Notes under the pieces: model-generated
The model's database searches: none
The model's input: the letters and a program-made list of their open reading frames with translations, nothing else
What the model was told of the DNA's origin: nothing
In this document: positions 1 through 7,538 of the stretch, one piece after another
Position numbering within the stretch: position 1 is the stretch's first letter
Layout of the letters: every line of letters begins with the position of its first letter
Position numbers and translations under genes: made by a program
Assembly: GCA_029983695.1 (NCBI GenBank)
Contig: JASBZB010000006.1
Location: 68,897 to 132,896 of the forward strand
Reading direction: 5' to 3'
DNA length: 64,000 nucleotides
Origin: Lutispora sp003527145
GTDB lineage: Bacteria > Bacillota > Clostridia > Lutisporales > Lutisporaceae

Positions 1-279
1 ATTCCTTCAGACTGTAAAGATGAAGTGCATCAGTTTATTATCACGGAAGGCACAACATTGAGCATTTACAATAATGGAGAAGCGAAGAATAATCAGAACC
101 AGAATATCAGCATTGCTTTTACTGTTGATGATGTAGATGCAGAATATGAGAGGTTGCTGGGGCTAGGCATAGATATTATTGATGCTCCTAAATTGCAGCC
201 GTGGGGAGCAAAAAACATGCATTTTTGCGACCCTGACGGCAATCATATATACTTCAGGAGTATCCCTGAATGCTTATGA
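1..279 (+). CDS. VOC (glyoxalase/bleomycin-resistance) family protein, 5' partial
   Basis: The reading frame is open from base 1, so the true start lies before the window and only the C-terminal 92 residues are seen. The segment has the ending typical of the vicinal-oxygen-chelate fold: a VDDVDAEYERL helix, then WGAKNMHFCDPDGNHIYF, where DPDGN is the usual turn before the last beta strand. The family includes metal-dependent lyases, dioxygenases and drug-binding resistance proteins; nothing here picks out a substrate. A second, damaged VOC gene lies 1.2 kb downstream. Family assignment is fairly secure, function unknown. Confidence 0.75.
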   Translation: MPSDCKDEVHQFIITEGTTLSIYNNGEAKNNQNQNISIAFTVDDVDAEYERLLGLGIDIIDAPKLQPWGAKNMHFCDPDGNHIYFRSIPECL

Positions 280-497
280 TATGTTGAGCAGCATGGGAAG
301 AAAGGTACAAAGCCTTGTAAATTCATTGCTCACATATTTTGAGCAGAGGAATTCGGCATGTTGCCCATATTAATCGACAGGTATGATATAAAGGATATAA
401 AAAGCAAATATGCTATAATCAAATCATTAGGTGAACTGTTGGAATTATTATGATGGGAATGTGAAGATAGAGGTAAAGAGAACGGAGGTGCTCTTAA

Positions 498-1454
498 ATG
501 ACATGGATGCCCTTTTTATGCCTTGCGGCAGGTTTTTTTATAGGTACGCGCAGCTTGGCGGAAAGAACATTGAAAAGGATTGATGTTATAATTAATATCG
601 CTTTGGTTGTGCTTATGCTCACCATCGGAATGAATATAGGCACAAATCCTTCGGTTATGTCAAACCTGCACTCTATAGGTTTAAATTGTCTTGCCATATC
701 TTTATGTGCCATTGCCTTCAGCGTCCTTTTTACGGCAATAACGGAGAAAACTGTGCTGCCGCTGGAAAAGCTGAGGGATAAGCTTTCAGCGGAGAATATC
801 AATATAAACAGCGAAATCGATATTTCCCAAGAAGAGAAAGATAAAAATTCACTGCTGATCTGGATTATGCCTGTCAGCATCGTTGTAGGTGTACTGCTCG
901 GTTATCTTGTTATGCCCCACGCACTGCTCTTTATACTTGATTATTTGCTGTTCGGCTCTCTGGTTATCCTTTATGTCAGTGTTGGCATAAGCCTGGGGTC
1001 CAATAGAAAGGTTTTCAGATATATAAAGATACTCGGCTTTAGAGTCATCTATATTTCAATAGCGATTTTTTTGGGAAGTATTGCGGGGGGCTTTGCGGCA
1101 GGGACGATTTTTCATGTGCCCTTACATACTGCTGTAATGTCGGCAAGCGGGATGAGCTATTACAGCTTAACAGGAGCATATATGACGAGGGTTTACGGAA
1201 TTGAGGAGGGGACATACGGGTTTGTTGTAAATGTAATGCGGGAATTTTTTACGGTATTGCTGCTGCCGCTGCTGATAAGGATCAGCACAGGCAGTCCGAT
1301 TGCGGGAGGCGCTGCCGGCAATATGGATACCATGCTTGTGCCTGTAACGAAATTTGTAGGAGTTGAGTTGGGGCTGGTCACTCTTATTACGGGAGCTATA
1401 TTGACATTTGCGGTCCCCTTTATACTGCCTGCTTTATATGGCTTGTTTCTATAG
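498..1454 (+). CDS. lysO: LysO-family transporter (DUF340), probable lysine exporter
   Basis: A 318-residue, strongly hydrophobic protein with about eight membrane segments. It resembles the LysO/YbjE family, whose E. coli member exports L-lysine and thialysine. Family-like segments include the N-terminal FLCLAAGFFIGTRS, the glycine-rich LTIGMNIGTNP and MSASGMSYYSLTGAY, and the late NVMREFFTVLLLPLL stretch. A charged loop at about residues 92-118 joins two hydrophobic halves, as in the DUF340 layout. The ATG is preceded by ACGGAGGTG at good spacing. It stands alone. Substrate is inferred from the family only; no lysine riboswitch is visible upstream. Confidence 0.75.
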   Translation: MTWMPFLCLAAGFFIGTRSLAERTLKRIDVIINIALVVLMLTIGMNIGTNPSVMSNLHSIGLNCLAISLCAIAFSVLFTAITEKTVLPLEKLRDKLSAENININSEIDISQEEKDKNSLLIWIMPVSIVVGVLLGYLVMPHALLFILDYLLFGSLVILYVSVGISLGSNRKVFRYIKILGFRVIYISIAIFLGSIAGGFAAGTIFHVPLHTAVMSASGMSYYSLTGAYMTRVYGIEEGTYGFVVNVMREFFTVLLLPLLIRISTGSPIAGGAAGNMDTMLVPVTKFVGVELGLVTLITGAILTFAVPFILPALYGLFL

Positions 1455-1525
1455 GCGATTGTGCGCATATGCAATGGCTGGCATTCAGCCAATGATGATC
1501 CAATGAGAAAAGCGGGGGAATATAA

Positions 1526-1705
1526 ATGTCATTTTGCATAGATTATTTAAATAGATATGTTTCGGATGTCGATAAATTTATAACTTTACAGTTTTATCTT
1601 AAAGATCCGGATGGATTCGAGGTCGATTTTATTCAATGGACTGATAAAGAAGGCTTCTATGATAATCTAAAGATGAAGAATAGACATTATAATATGACGT
1701 ACTAA
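1526..1705 (+). pseudogene. Internally deleted VOC-family gene remnant
   Basis: An open frame of 59 codons after a weak purine-rich site (GCGGGGGAA). Its start, IDYLNRYVSDVDKFI, looks like the first strand and helix of a VOC domain (usually YVSDVDKTIEFY). It then jumps to LKDPDGFEVDFIQW, the last strand of the domain. Roughly 60-70 central residues normally found between these parts are absent. The frame remains open, so this may be an in-frame deletion rather than simple decay. A short translated peptide is possible but would not hold the metal site. Judged a remnant by comparison with the family layout. Confidence 0.6.
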
Positions 1706-1750
1706 TGTCATATTTGATTTGATAAGCTTAAAGAAAAAGGAGTGATTTAT

Positions 1751-2389
1751 ATGCCGGATAAACTTGATTACAAAAAAGAATACAAGGACCTCTATATGCC
1801 CAAGAATAAGCCGTCACTAATTGAAATACCTGCTATGAGCTTTATTAAGGTTAATGGCAAAGGCGGGCCGCAAAATGAGGAATATCAAAATGCCATATCT
1901 ATTCTATATGGGCTGACATTTACGATCAAGATGAGCAAGATGGGCGGGAACCAGCCTCCCGGATATTTCGAATATGTTGTGCCTCCTCTGGAAGGATTAT
2001 GGTGGTGTGAAGATGGAGGATTCGATTTTGAAAAGCGTGATTTATGGCGTTGGACTTCAATGATAAGGCAGCCGGAATTTGTCACTCCGGAAGTATTTGG
2101 GTGGGCAGTCGGGGAATGCAAAAGGAAAAAGCCCGAGCTTGATGTAAGCCTTGCAAAGCTCGAGGAATTTTCGGAGGGATTGTGTGTTCAGATGATGCAT
2201 ATAGGCCCTTATTCCGATGAGCCGGAATCAATAAAAATCATGAAGGCTTTCATGAAAGAAAATAACCTGACGGATGCAACAGGCATTGAGCGCAAGCATC
2301 ATGAAATATATTTATCTGACCCGAGAAAAACAGCTCCTGAAAAGCTGAGGACCGTTCTAAGACATCCTGTGGAGCAGGGCATATTATAA
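1751..2389 (+). CDS. GyrI-like small-molecule-binding protein
   Basis: A 212-residue protein of the stand-alone GyrI-like (SRPBCC-related effector-binding) family. It opens with DKLDYKKEYKDLYMPKNK, followed by IEIPAMSFIKVNGKGGPQ, the conserved start of the fold. Later come YEYVVPPLEGLWW-like and MMHIGPYSDEPESI segments and HEIYLSDPRKTAPEKLRTVLRHPV at the C-terminus, which is close to the listerial Lin2189 type. Some members of that group hydrolyse cyclopropane-containing genotoxins; whether this one does is unknown. ATG 1751 is preferred over GTG 1742 because AAGGAG lies 8 bases before it. It stands alone between a VOC remnant and a VanZ-like gene. Confidence 0.75.
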   Translation: MPDKLDYKKEYKDLYMPKNKPSLIEIPAMSFIKVNGKGGPQNEEYQNAISILYGLTFTIKMSKMGGNQPPGYFEYVVPPLEGLWWCEDGGFDFEKRDLWRWTSMIRQPEFVTPEVFGWAVGECKRKKPELDVSLAKLEEFSEGLCVQMMHIGPYSDEPESIKIMKAFMKENNLTDATGIERKHHEIYLSDPRKTAPEKLRTVLRHPVEQGIL

Positions 2390-2435
2390 GATAAGTCATC
2401 AGACAGCAAAAGGCTGGAAAGCGGGGTTATAGATA

Positions 2436-2873
2436 ATGGGCAGTATTTTTAAGATATTTTTATTAGTTTTGTATTTAGTCCTTCTATCCTGGAGAATGTT
2501 TTTTTATGCATACAGCAATTTTTACAGAATCCCGGGGGGCCGGGCATATCAGTACAACTTGGTTCCGCTAAAGACCATATACAGCCTTATAGCCAGCTAT
2601 TCCAGGTACGGATTTACTGTATGGGCATATAACCTTTTCGGAAATATTGTTGTTTTTATGCCCCTTGGATTTTTGCTTGCAGCATTGCAAAAAAAGAAGA
2701 GCAGTTTAGCGACTGTACTCATCTGCTCATTCTTCATCATTCTGTTTGCCGAATTTATGCAGCTTATCATGAAGGTAGGGGTTTTCGATATCGATGACAT
2801 CATCTTAAATCTTATAGGCTGTCTTGCCGGCTTCCATGCCCATAGAATTTTAGCAAAGCATAAGCTTTGGTAA
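2436..2873 (+). CDS. VanZ-like membrane protein
   Basis: A 145-residue integral membrane protein with four predicted segments. VanZ-family marks are visible: the N-terminal hydrophobic helix, the YNLVPLKTI stretch, NLFGNIVVFMPLGFLLA in the centre, and FAEFMQLIMKVGVFDIDDIILNLIG near the end, where the E-Q and D-D-L-N residues are the conserved ones. The family is named for VanZ of the Tn1546 teicoplanin-resistance cluster, but most chromosomal members have no known role. The gene starts 46 bases after the GyrI-like gene and no terminator is seen between them, so co-transcription is possible. No vancomycin-resistance genes are nearby. Confidence 0.75.
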   Translation: MGSIFKIFLLVLYLVLLSWRMFFYAYSNFYRIPGGRAYQYNLVPLKTIYSLIASYSRYGFTVWAYNLFGNIVVFMPLGFLLAALQKKKSSLATVLICSFFIILFAEFMQLIMKVGVFDIDDIILNLIGCLAGFHAHRILAKHKLW

Positions 2874-2885
2874 AGGGTATGGCAC

Positions 2886-3287
2886 TTATATATGCGGTTT
2901 TAAGATACGGGAAAAGCAAGGAGGTATGATCATGTCAGGGGATATTACTGTCAGAAAGTGTGATTCAAAGGATGAATCGGCCTTCAAATATGGTATATCG
3001 CTTATTAAGGTAATCCATACGTCACCCATTTTTATAGTTTGATATTTATGGGCGGCTATATCACGCATTCCGGAAATTGCTTTACATGGTATGTGGGTAT
3101 AATTTGATTTTAATTCGTCTGTAAGGTTTTTAACAAGTTCCCCAATAATGATAAGAGTCATAGAAGTGGCTCGTTTTGTTTTTTCATCAACAAGGAACAT
3201 TTACATGTCAAATCCTTGTATCATATCTTCTATAACATATATTTCTTCTATTATTTTATTTATTATAACGTAGATTTTATATGTTTT
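2886..3287 (-). pseudogene. HepT-like HEPN toxin (DUF86) gene, disrupted
   Basis: Read on the minus strand, the frame gives a HepT-type HEPN domain. A degenerate N-terminus (NKIIEEIYVIEDMIQGFDM) is followed by an in-frame TAA at 3201-3203, then continues as FLVDEKTKRATSMTLIIIGE and ends near ISDIPYLK. The HEPN ribonuclease signature R-x4-H-x-Y is intact as RDIAAHKY. No start codon is found upstream of the stop; the frame is closed again at 3288-3290. HepT toxins pair with MntA nucleotidyltransferases, but no MntA gene is adjacent. After about base 2990 the frame runs into the truncated plus-strand gene. I judge this an inactivated solo toxin remnant. Confidence 0.65.
2932..3042 (+). pseudogene. 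Truncated 5' end of an unidentified gene
   Basis: A 36-codon frame with a very good ribosome site (AAGGAGG, then 7-8 bases, then ATG). It begins MSGDITVRKCDSKDESAFKY, which looks like the first strand and helix of a GNAT acetyltransferase. The protein character is lost at about base 3000, exactly where similarity to a HepT-like gene on the opposite strand begins. The simplest reading is a gene start cut off when the HepT-like segment joined here. A real short peptide cannot be excluded. The acetyltransferase identity is a guess from about 20 residues. Confidence 0.35.
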
Positions 3288-3378
3288 CTAACCCCTGTTT
3301 ATTGAGAAAAATTATAGTTAAAGCAAGCCCAAATGGAAGTATAAGGTAGACAATGAACCGGAGACTACAGCATCTTAA

Positions 3379-3405
3379 AGATTCTTCGCTGCGCTCAGAG
3401 TGACG
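3379..3405. repeat. Dispersed-type intergenic sequence (GATTCTTCGCTGCGCTCAG type)
   Basis: The 27-base stretch contains GATTCTTCGCTGCGCTCAG followed by AGTGACG. Near-identical strings recur between genes in many bacterial genomes, so it is probably a copy of a dispersed repeat. Only one copy was noticed in this window. The rest of the 3288-3445 gap is AT-rich and shows no gene. Confidence 0.4.
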
Positions 3406-3445
3406 ATTGCTCAATCATAATTTCGGTATCAAATATGACACATAA

Positions 3446-3482
3446 CAAAAACCTGCTGGCAGCGTGTGCTGTCAGCAGGTTT
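3446..3482 (-). terminator. Rho-independent terminator of pepD-gltX
   Basis: On the minus strand AACCTGCTG and CAGCAGGTT form a perfect 9-bp stem (extended by GACAGC/GCTGCC) with a short CACAC-type loop, followed by TTTTTG. It begins 10 bases after the gltX stop. Confidence 0.85.
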
Positions 3483-3491
3483 GCATATCAT

Positions 3492-4952
3492 CTATTGTTC
3501 AGTTTTCAGCTTCACTATCCCAATTTCAATTCTTCTGATGGTTTCATCCTTGCCCAATATATCAGCTATTTCATAGGCGCCTCCGGGAGTGAAGGACTTG
3601 CCGGATACGGCTGTTCTTATAGGCCATAGCACCTGACCGTTTTTTACGCCCAATTCTTCTATGAGCTTGGTTATGCTGTCTCTGATATTATCCAGATTCC
3701 AGACCTCCAAAGCCTTGAGCACAGGGAGCGCTTTTTCCAGGTTTGCTATAGAAACAGCATAATCGGTTTTCATTTTCTTGTGGACATACATTTCTATAGA
3801 ATACTCCGGCAGCTCGTCAAAGAAATCAAGCTGAGAGGGTATATCCCTCATGATCTCAGTACGGGTATGGAGCAGCTCGCTTATTTTTTTATAGTCATAT
3901 TCCTTCTTCAGGGTCTCCTTATAATAAGGCATTGCCATTTCATGGAATTCATCCAAAGAAAGCTTCCTTATATATTCGCCGTTCATCCATTTTAGCTTTT
4001 CCATATCAAACATGGCAGGAGCCTTGTTGATCTTTCTGTAGTCAAATACCTCTATAAGCTCCTTTAAGGAGAATATTTCCTGATCCGTTCCCGGATTCCA
4101 GCCCAACAGAGCTATATAGTTCATAACCGCTTCCTTTAAAAATCCTTTTTCCAGCAAGTCCTCAAAGGATGCATCGCCTTTTCTCTTGCTCAGCTTGTTA
4201 TGAGCGTCCCTCATTATGGGCGGGCAATGCACATACACAGGTATGTTCCAGCCAAAGGCTTCATACAGCCTGTTGTATTTCGGCGATGATGATAGGTACT
4301 CGCTGCCTCTCACCACATGAGTTATACCCATCAGATGATCATCCACCACATTTGCAAAGTTATATGTGGGCATTCCATCGGATTTCAACAGTATCATATC
4401 ATCCAGCTCCGCATTATCCACGGATATGGAGCCGTATATGTCGTCATCAAAGGTAGTGACTCCGGTCTTTGGATTGTTCTGCCTTATTACATAAGGCTCT
4501 CCCTTGGCGAGTTTTTCTTTTATCTCTTCCTTTGAAAGGCCAAGGCAGTGCTTATCATACTTATAGGGAGTTTTTAAAGCTTCTGCCTGACTTCTTAAAG
4601 CTTCCAATCTTTCTTCGGTGCAGAAGCAATAGTAGGCTTCGCCCTTTTCAACTAATTTTTCTGCATACTCTTTGTATAAGGGTTTTCTTTCGCTTTGCAC
4701 ATAAGGGCCTACGGGTCCCCCTATATCAGGGCCTTCATCGTGTATGAGGCCCGAAAGCCTTAAGGCATTATATATGACGTCTACTGCACCTTCTACATAT
4801 CTTCCCTGGTCCGTATCCTCTATTCTGAGTATAAAATCTCCGCCATCATGCTTTGCTATCAAATATGCATAAAGAGCAGTTCTCAGATTGCCCACATGCA
4901 TATAGCCTGTAGGGCTTGGTGCATATCTTGTTCTCACTCTATCATGGTTCAT
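3492..4952 (-). CDS. gltX: Glutamate--tRNA ligase
   Basis: A 486-residue class I aminoacyl-tRNA synthetase that charges tRNA-Glu (in many Bacillota also tRNA-Gln for later amidation). The HIGH-type motif is PSPTGYMHVGNLRTA near residues 11-25. The KMSKS-type loop is HNKLSKRKGDASFEDL near residue 255. FILRIEDTDQGRYVEGA is the conserved glutamate-binding segment. The helical anticodon-binding C-terminus ends LGKDETIRRIEIGIVKLK. Length is normal for the family. The ATG follows TAAGGAGTG, and the gene starts only 23 bases after pepD, so the two are probably one transcript. The usual zinc-site cysteines are only partly evident (YYCFCTEERL). Confidence 0.97.
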   Translation of the reverse strand: MNHDRVRTRYAPSPTGYMHVGNLRTALYAYLIAKHDGGDFILRIEDTDQGRYVEGAVDVIYNALRLSGLIHDEGPDIGGPVGPYVQSERKPLYKEYAEKLVEKGEAYYCFCTEERLEALRSQAEALKTPYKYDKHCLGLSKEEIKEKLAKGEPYVIRQNNPKTGVTTFDDDIYGSISVDNAELDDMILLKSDGMPTYNFANVVDDHLMGITHVVRGSEYLSSSPKYNRLYEAFGWNIPVYVHCPPIMRDAHNKLSKRKGDASFEDLLEKGFLKEAVMNYIALLGWNPGTDQEIFSLKELIEVFDYRKINKAPAMFDMEKLKWMNGEYIRKLSLDEFHEMAMPYYKETLKKEYDYKKISELLHTRTEIMRDIPSQLDFFDELPEYSIEMYVHKKMKTDYAVSIANLEKALPVLKALEVWNLDNIRDSITKLIEELGVKNGQVLWPIRTAVSGKSFTPGGAYEIADILGKDETIRRIEIGIVKLKTEQ

Positions 4953-4975
4953 TGTATCACTCCTTAATTTAACGC

Positions 4976-6409
4976 TTAACTATCTAAGGCTTCTAAAACT
5001 GCTGCCAGATATTCATAGGTTCTTTTTATTGACGATATGGATACATGCTCGTTGGGAGTGTGGACATCATACATATCGGGGCCAAAGGATATCATATCAA
5101 GGTCTTTTATTTTCTCTCCAAACAGCCCGCATTCCACGCCGGCATGGATAGCCACTATTTCAGGCTCTTTGCCGTATTTTTCCCTATATATCTTTTGAAA
5201 TACCTCTCTTATCCTGGAGTCTGGATTATATTCCCACGCCGGATATTCTCCATGGGCGTTGAAATCTGCCCCCGCGAGCTTTGCGGCTGCATAAGCCTGC
5301 TCCTTTATATATTCCTTGAGACTGCCGACAGAGCTTCTTATTGAAGCATCAAAGGCTATGCCTTCATCGGTTGTGGCAACCACTCCTAAATTGCTGGAGC
5401 TTTCAACCAGGCCTTTTATAGAGCCGCTCATGGTTTGAATCCCGTTGGGTATTGTCATCATGAGGCTTATAGCTTTTTCAGTGCAATCCGTGCTCAATGC
5501 TCTGCCATGGCTGCCGTCGGCTTTGGTTAAGGTTAAGGTTACATCAGGGTCTGTAAATCTCAATTCACTTTTGAGAGTATTATCCCATTCCTTTATTATT
5601 CCCAGCAGGGCTTGGAATCTGTCAGCTTTTGCAAAAATTACGGCATCAGCTTCTCTGGGTATGGCATTTGTCTTGGAGCCGCCGCTTAGATGAGAAAGCT
5701 GGAAGGGGATTTCCTTGTATATACCGTTTAAAACCCTTCCTAAAAGCTTATTGGAGTTACCCCTGCCCTTATCTATCTCCATGCCCGAATGACCGCCTTT
5801 GAGACCTCCGATGGCTACTATGTAAGCCTCCTGGCTATTTCCCGGTTCCTGCCAGTCGGCCTTGAGAGTTGTAGTGGTTCTGGAGCCTCCTGCGCAGCTT
5901 ACCAGCAGGGTTCCCTCTTCTTCTGAGTCCATGTTGATCAGGATTCTTCCCGATATATTTTCCGGGTTGAGGGCATTAGCTCCTGTCATGCCTGATTCCT
6001 CGTCGACAGTTATCAGGACTTCCAAGCTTGGATGCTTTACGTCATCAGAAGTTAGTATAGCCATTGCAAGAGCTATGGCTATGCCGTTATCTGCGCCCAA
6101 AGTCGTGTTGTCTGCATAAATCATATCATCTATGTATCTTAGTGTGATAGGATCTTTTGTGAAATCATGAACCTTATTTTTGTTCTTTTCGCATACCATA
6201 TCCATATGACCCTGCAGTATAACTCCCGGCGCATTTTCATAGCCCGAAGAAGCAGGTTTCTTTATTATAACATTAAGAACTTCATCTTGTATGACTTCAA
6301 GATTATTTTCCCTGGCAAACATCACCAAAAAATCGCTTATAGCCTTTTCATTCCCGGAACCTCTTGGAATTTTAGATATTTCTTCAAAATACTTAAATAT
6401 CTTATCCAT
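4976..6409 (-). CDS. pepD: Cytosol non-specific dipeptidase (M20 family, PepD/aminoacyl-histidine type)
   Basis: A 477-residue M20-family metallopeptidase that cleaves dipeptides in the cytosol. Expected metal and catalytic residues are present: GHMDMV (first ligand and catalytic Asp), TTLGADNGIA (bridging Asp), DEESGMTGA (general base Glu and Glu ligand), MDSEEEG and AIHAGVECGLF (last His). Length and the FEEISKIPRGSGNEKAISDF start match PepD. ATG 6409 is chosen over ATG 6418 because AGGAAGGG lies about 9 bases before 6409 and would almost touch 6418. A promoter lies at 6471-6499. It heads a likely pepD-gltX unit. Confidence 0.93.
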   Translation of the reverse strand: MDKIFKYFEEISKIPRGSGNEKAISDFLVMFARENNLEVIQDEVLNVIIKKPASSGYENAPGVILQGHMDMVCEKNKNKVHDFTKDPITLRYIDDMIYADNTTLGADNGIAIALAMAILTSDDVKHPSLEVLITVDEESGMTGANALNPENISGRILINMDSEEEGTLLVSCAGGSRTTTTLKADWQEPGNSQEAYIVAIGGLKGGHSGMEIDKGRGNSNKLLGRVLNGIYKEIPFQLSHLSGGSKTNAIPREADAVIFAKADRFQALLGIIKEWDNTLKSELRFTDPDVTLTLTKADGSHGRALSTDCTEKAISLMMTIPNGIQTMSGSIKGLVESSSNLGVVATTDEGIAFDASIRSSVGSLKEYIKEQAYAAAKLAGADFNAHGEYPAWEYNPDSRIREVFQKIYREKYGKEPEIVAIHAGVECGLFGEKIKDLDMISFGPDMYDVHTPNEHVSISSIKRTYEYLAAVLEALDS

Positions 6410-6470
6410 GATAATCATCCCTTCCTCAATAAATTGAATTCCTATTTATATAATTAGAACGCTTGTTATA

Positions 6471-6499
6471 ATTATATAAATATAGAAGGAATAATTCAA
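6471..6499 (-). promoter_or_regulatory. Sigma-A promoter for pepD-gltX
   Basis: On the minus strand TTGAAT, a 17-base spacer and a perfect TATAAT, about 60 bases before the pepD start. Confidence 0.65.
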
Positions 6500-6625
6500 C
6501 AGTGGAAAATGTTGCATCAAATCCGGCCCTTATTACGTCTAAAATTTAGCATACAAATACAAGTATTTAAACATGGGCAATTGGAAGCGGCCGGCATAAA
6601 AGATTAATTTAGGGAGGTGGCATAA

Positions 6626-7024
6626 TTGAATAATAAAAGAAGCCTTATTGCATTGTTCATAGCATTTTCATTTGTTGTGGTATTATCAAATATGATCACG
6701 GCAAAATATATAGAGAATAAGGTGAACAATAAGATAAGATCGGAAATTGAAAGTCTGAGCTATCAGATAATGCAGGTTCGGCATAGTACTGATGCTGTTT
6801 ACAGCAGCACAAAGCCGGAGGAGAGATGGAATGACGTGATGGCCCCCACAGAGCTGGCAAAATATCTGGATATAAAACTGGCTCAGGTATATAATATTAT
6901 TGATGACAAGGAATCTGAGATACCTTATGTGCTTATTGAAGGGGCATACAGATTCAACAAGGATGCCATAGATAAGTGGCTGACATCCCGAAAGGTCATC
7001 GTTGGTGAAAGTATAGTATACTAG
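6626..7024 (+). CDS. Membrane-anchored protein with excisionase-like helix-turn-helix domain
   Basis: A 132-residue protein starting at TTG behind a strong AGGGAGGTGG site. Residues 6-25 form one hydrophobic segment and 30-55 are helical and charged. Residues 72-125 read like a MerR/excisionase-type DNA-binding fold: APTELAKYLDIKLAQVYNII, then a short wing and YRFNKDAIDKWLTSRK, as in HTH_17 proteins. I do not recognise a named gene. Lys4-Arg5 before the membrane segment would by the positive-inside rule favour an outside C-terminus, which is odd for a DNA-binding domain. Roles as a membrane-tethered regulator or as a non-DNA-binding reuse of the fold are both open. Confidence 0.6.
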   Translation: MNNKRSLIALFIAFSFVVVLSNMITAKYIENKVNNKIRSEIESLSYQIMQVRHSTDAVYSSTKPEERWNDVMAPTELAKYLDIKLAQVYNIIDDKESEIPYVLIEGAYRFNKDAIDKWLTSRKVIVGESIVY

Positions 7025-7100
7025 AGACTGGGTGGGGTGGGCGGCATAGCCACAGCGTTTGCTATGGATTATGTCGGAATAAAAAAAATAAATGACCAAG

Positions 7101-7129
7101 TTGACAATTTATGATTAGATTCATATAAT
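7101..7129 (+). promoter_or_regulatory. Consensus sigma-A promoter of the mgtE leader
   Basis: A perfect TTGACA, 17-base spacer and perfect TATAAT. Transcription would start near 7136, immediately before the M-box RNA. Confidence 0.9.
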
Positions 7130-7137
7130 AAAAGCAC

Positions 7138-7292
7138 AGCCCGTTATGTGAGGCTACCTTGCAAATACATGCTGCTGCCGCTAAACATCGAGAGATGCCA
7201 AGACGGTTAACAGGTTTTATCGGATTAAGGTTTAACCTAATGCAGCCGGGATATACCCTATGTTGCAGGGAGCTAAAACTATACGAGAGGGG
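7138..7292 (+). ncRNA. M-box (ykoK) magnesium riboswitch
   Basis: The leader carries the conserved M-box blocks in order: GTGAGGCTACC near 7148, GCTGCTGCCGC near 7171, GAGAGATGCCAAGACGG at 7190-7206, AATGCAGCCGGGATATACCC at 7239-7259 and GGGAGCTAAAACTATACGA at 7268-7286. The M-box binds several Mg2+ ions and, when Mg2+ is plentiful, favours a downstream terminator. That fits its place between a consensus promoter and mgtE. Identification rests on block order, spacing and the downstream gene. Confidence 0.92.
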
Positions 7293-7310
7293 ATAGTGAA
7301 TATGGTGTTT

Positions 7311-7348
7311 ATTCCCTTTGCTTTCGGGCAAGGGGAATATTTATTTTT
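7311..7348 (+). terminator. M-box expression-platform terminator
   Basis: ATTCCCTTTGC and GCAAGGGGAAT form an 11-bp stem (one G-U) with a 5-base loop, followed by ATTTATTTTT. It sits between the M-box and the mgtE gene, as expected for transcription control by Mg2+. Confidence 0.85.
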
Positions 7349-7373
7349 AAGCTGATTTTTGGAGGTGGTAGAT

Positions 7374-7538
7374 ATGGATTCTGGCCCTTTACCTAATAGT
7401 TGCCGGAGAAAATCAAATAATAATATAGGAACCATAGCTGCCATCTTTTGGCCTTCGGTTCCTCAGAGGAGGTTTAAAAATGAACGAAACCATTATGAAG
7501 CTAATCGAGGAGAACAGATACAAGGATGTCAGAAATGA
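7374..7538 (+). CDS. Possible leader ORF overlapping the start of mgtE
   Basis: A 54-codon frame with an excellent ribosome site (TTGGAGGTGG, about 8 bases, ATG). It starts MDSGPLPNSCRRKSNN and contains a WPSVPQRRF stretch. It runs through the mgtE ribosome site and 59 bases into mgtE in another frame. No domain is recognisable. It lies after the riboswitch terminator, so it would be translated whenever mgtE mRNA is made and its ribosomes would cross the mgtE start. It may be a translational-control ORF or a by-product of a decayed gene. Evidence is position and ribosome site only. Confidence 0.4.
   Translation: MDSGPLPNSCRRKSNNNIGTIAAIFWPSVPQRRFKNERNHYEANRGEQIQGCQK

Noticed and set aside
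3435..3629. 64-codon plus-strand ORF overlapping the gltX terminator
   Set aside because: Made of the terminator hairpin and antisense gltX sequence; no ribosome site.
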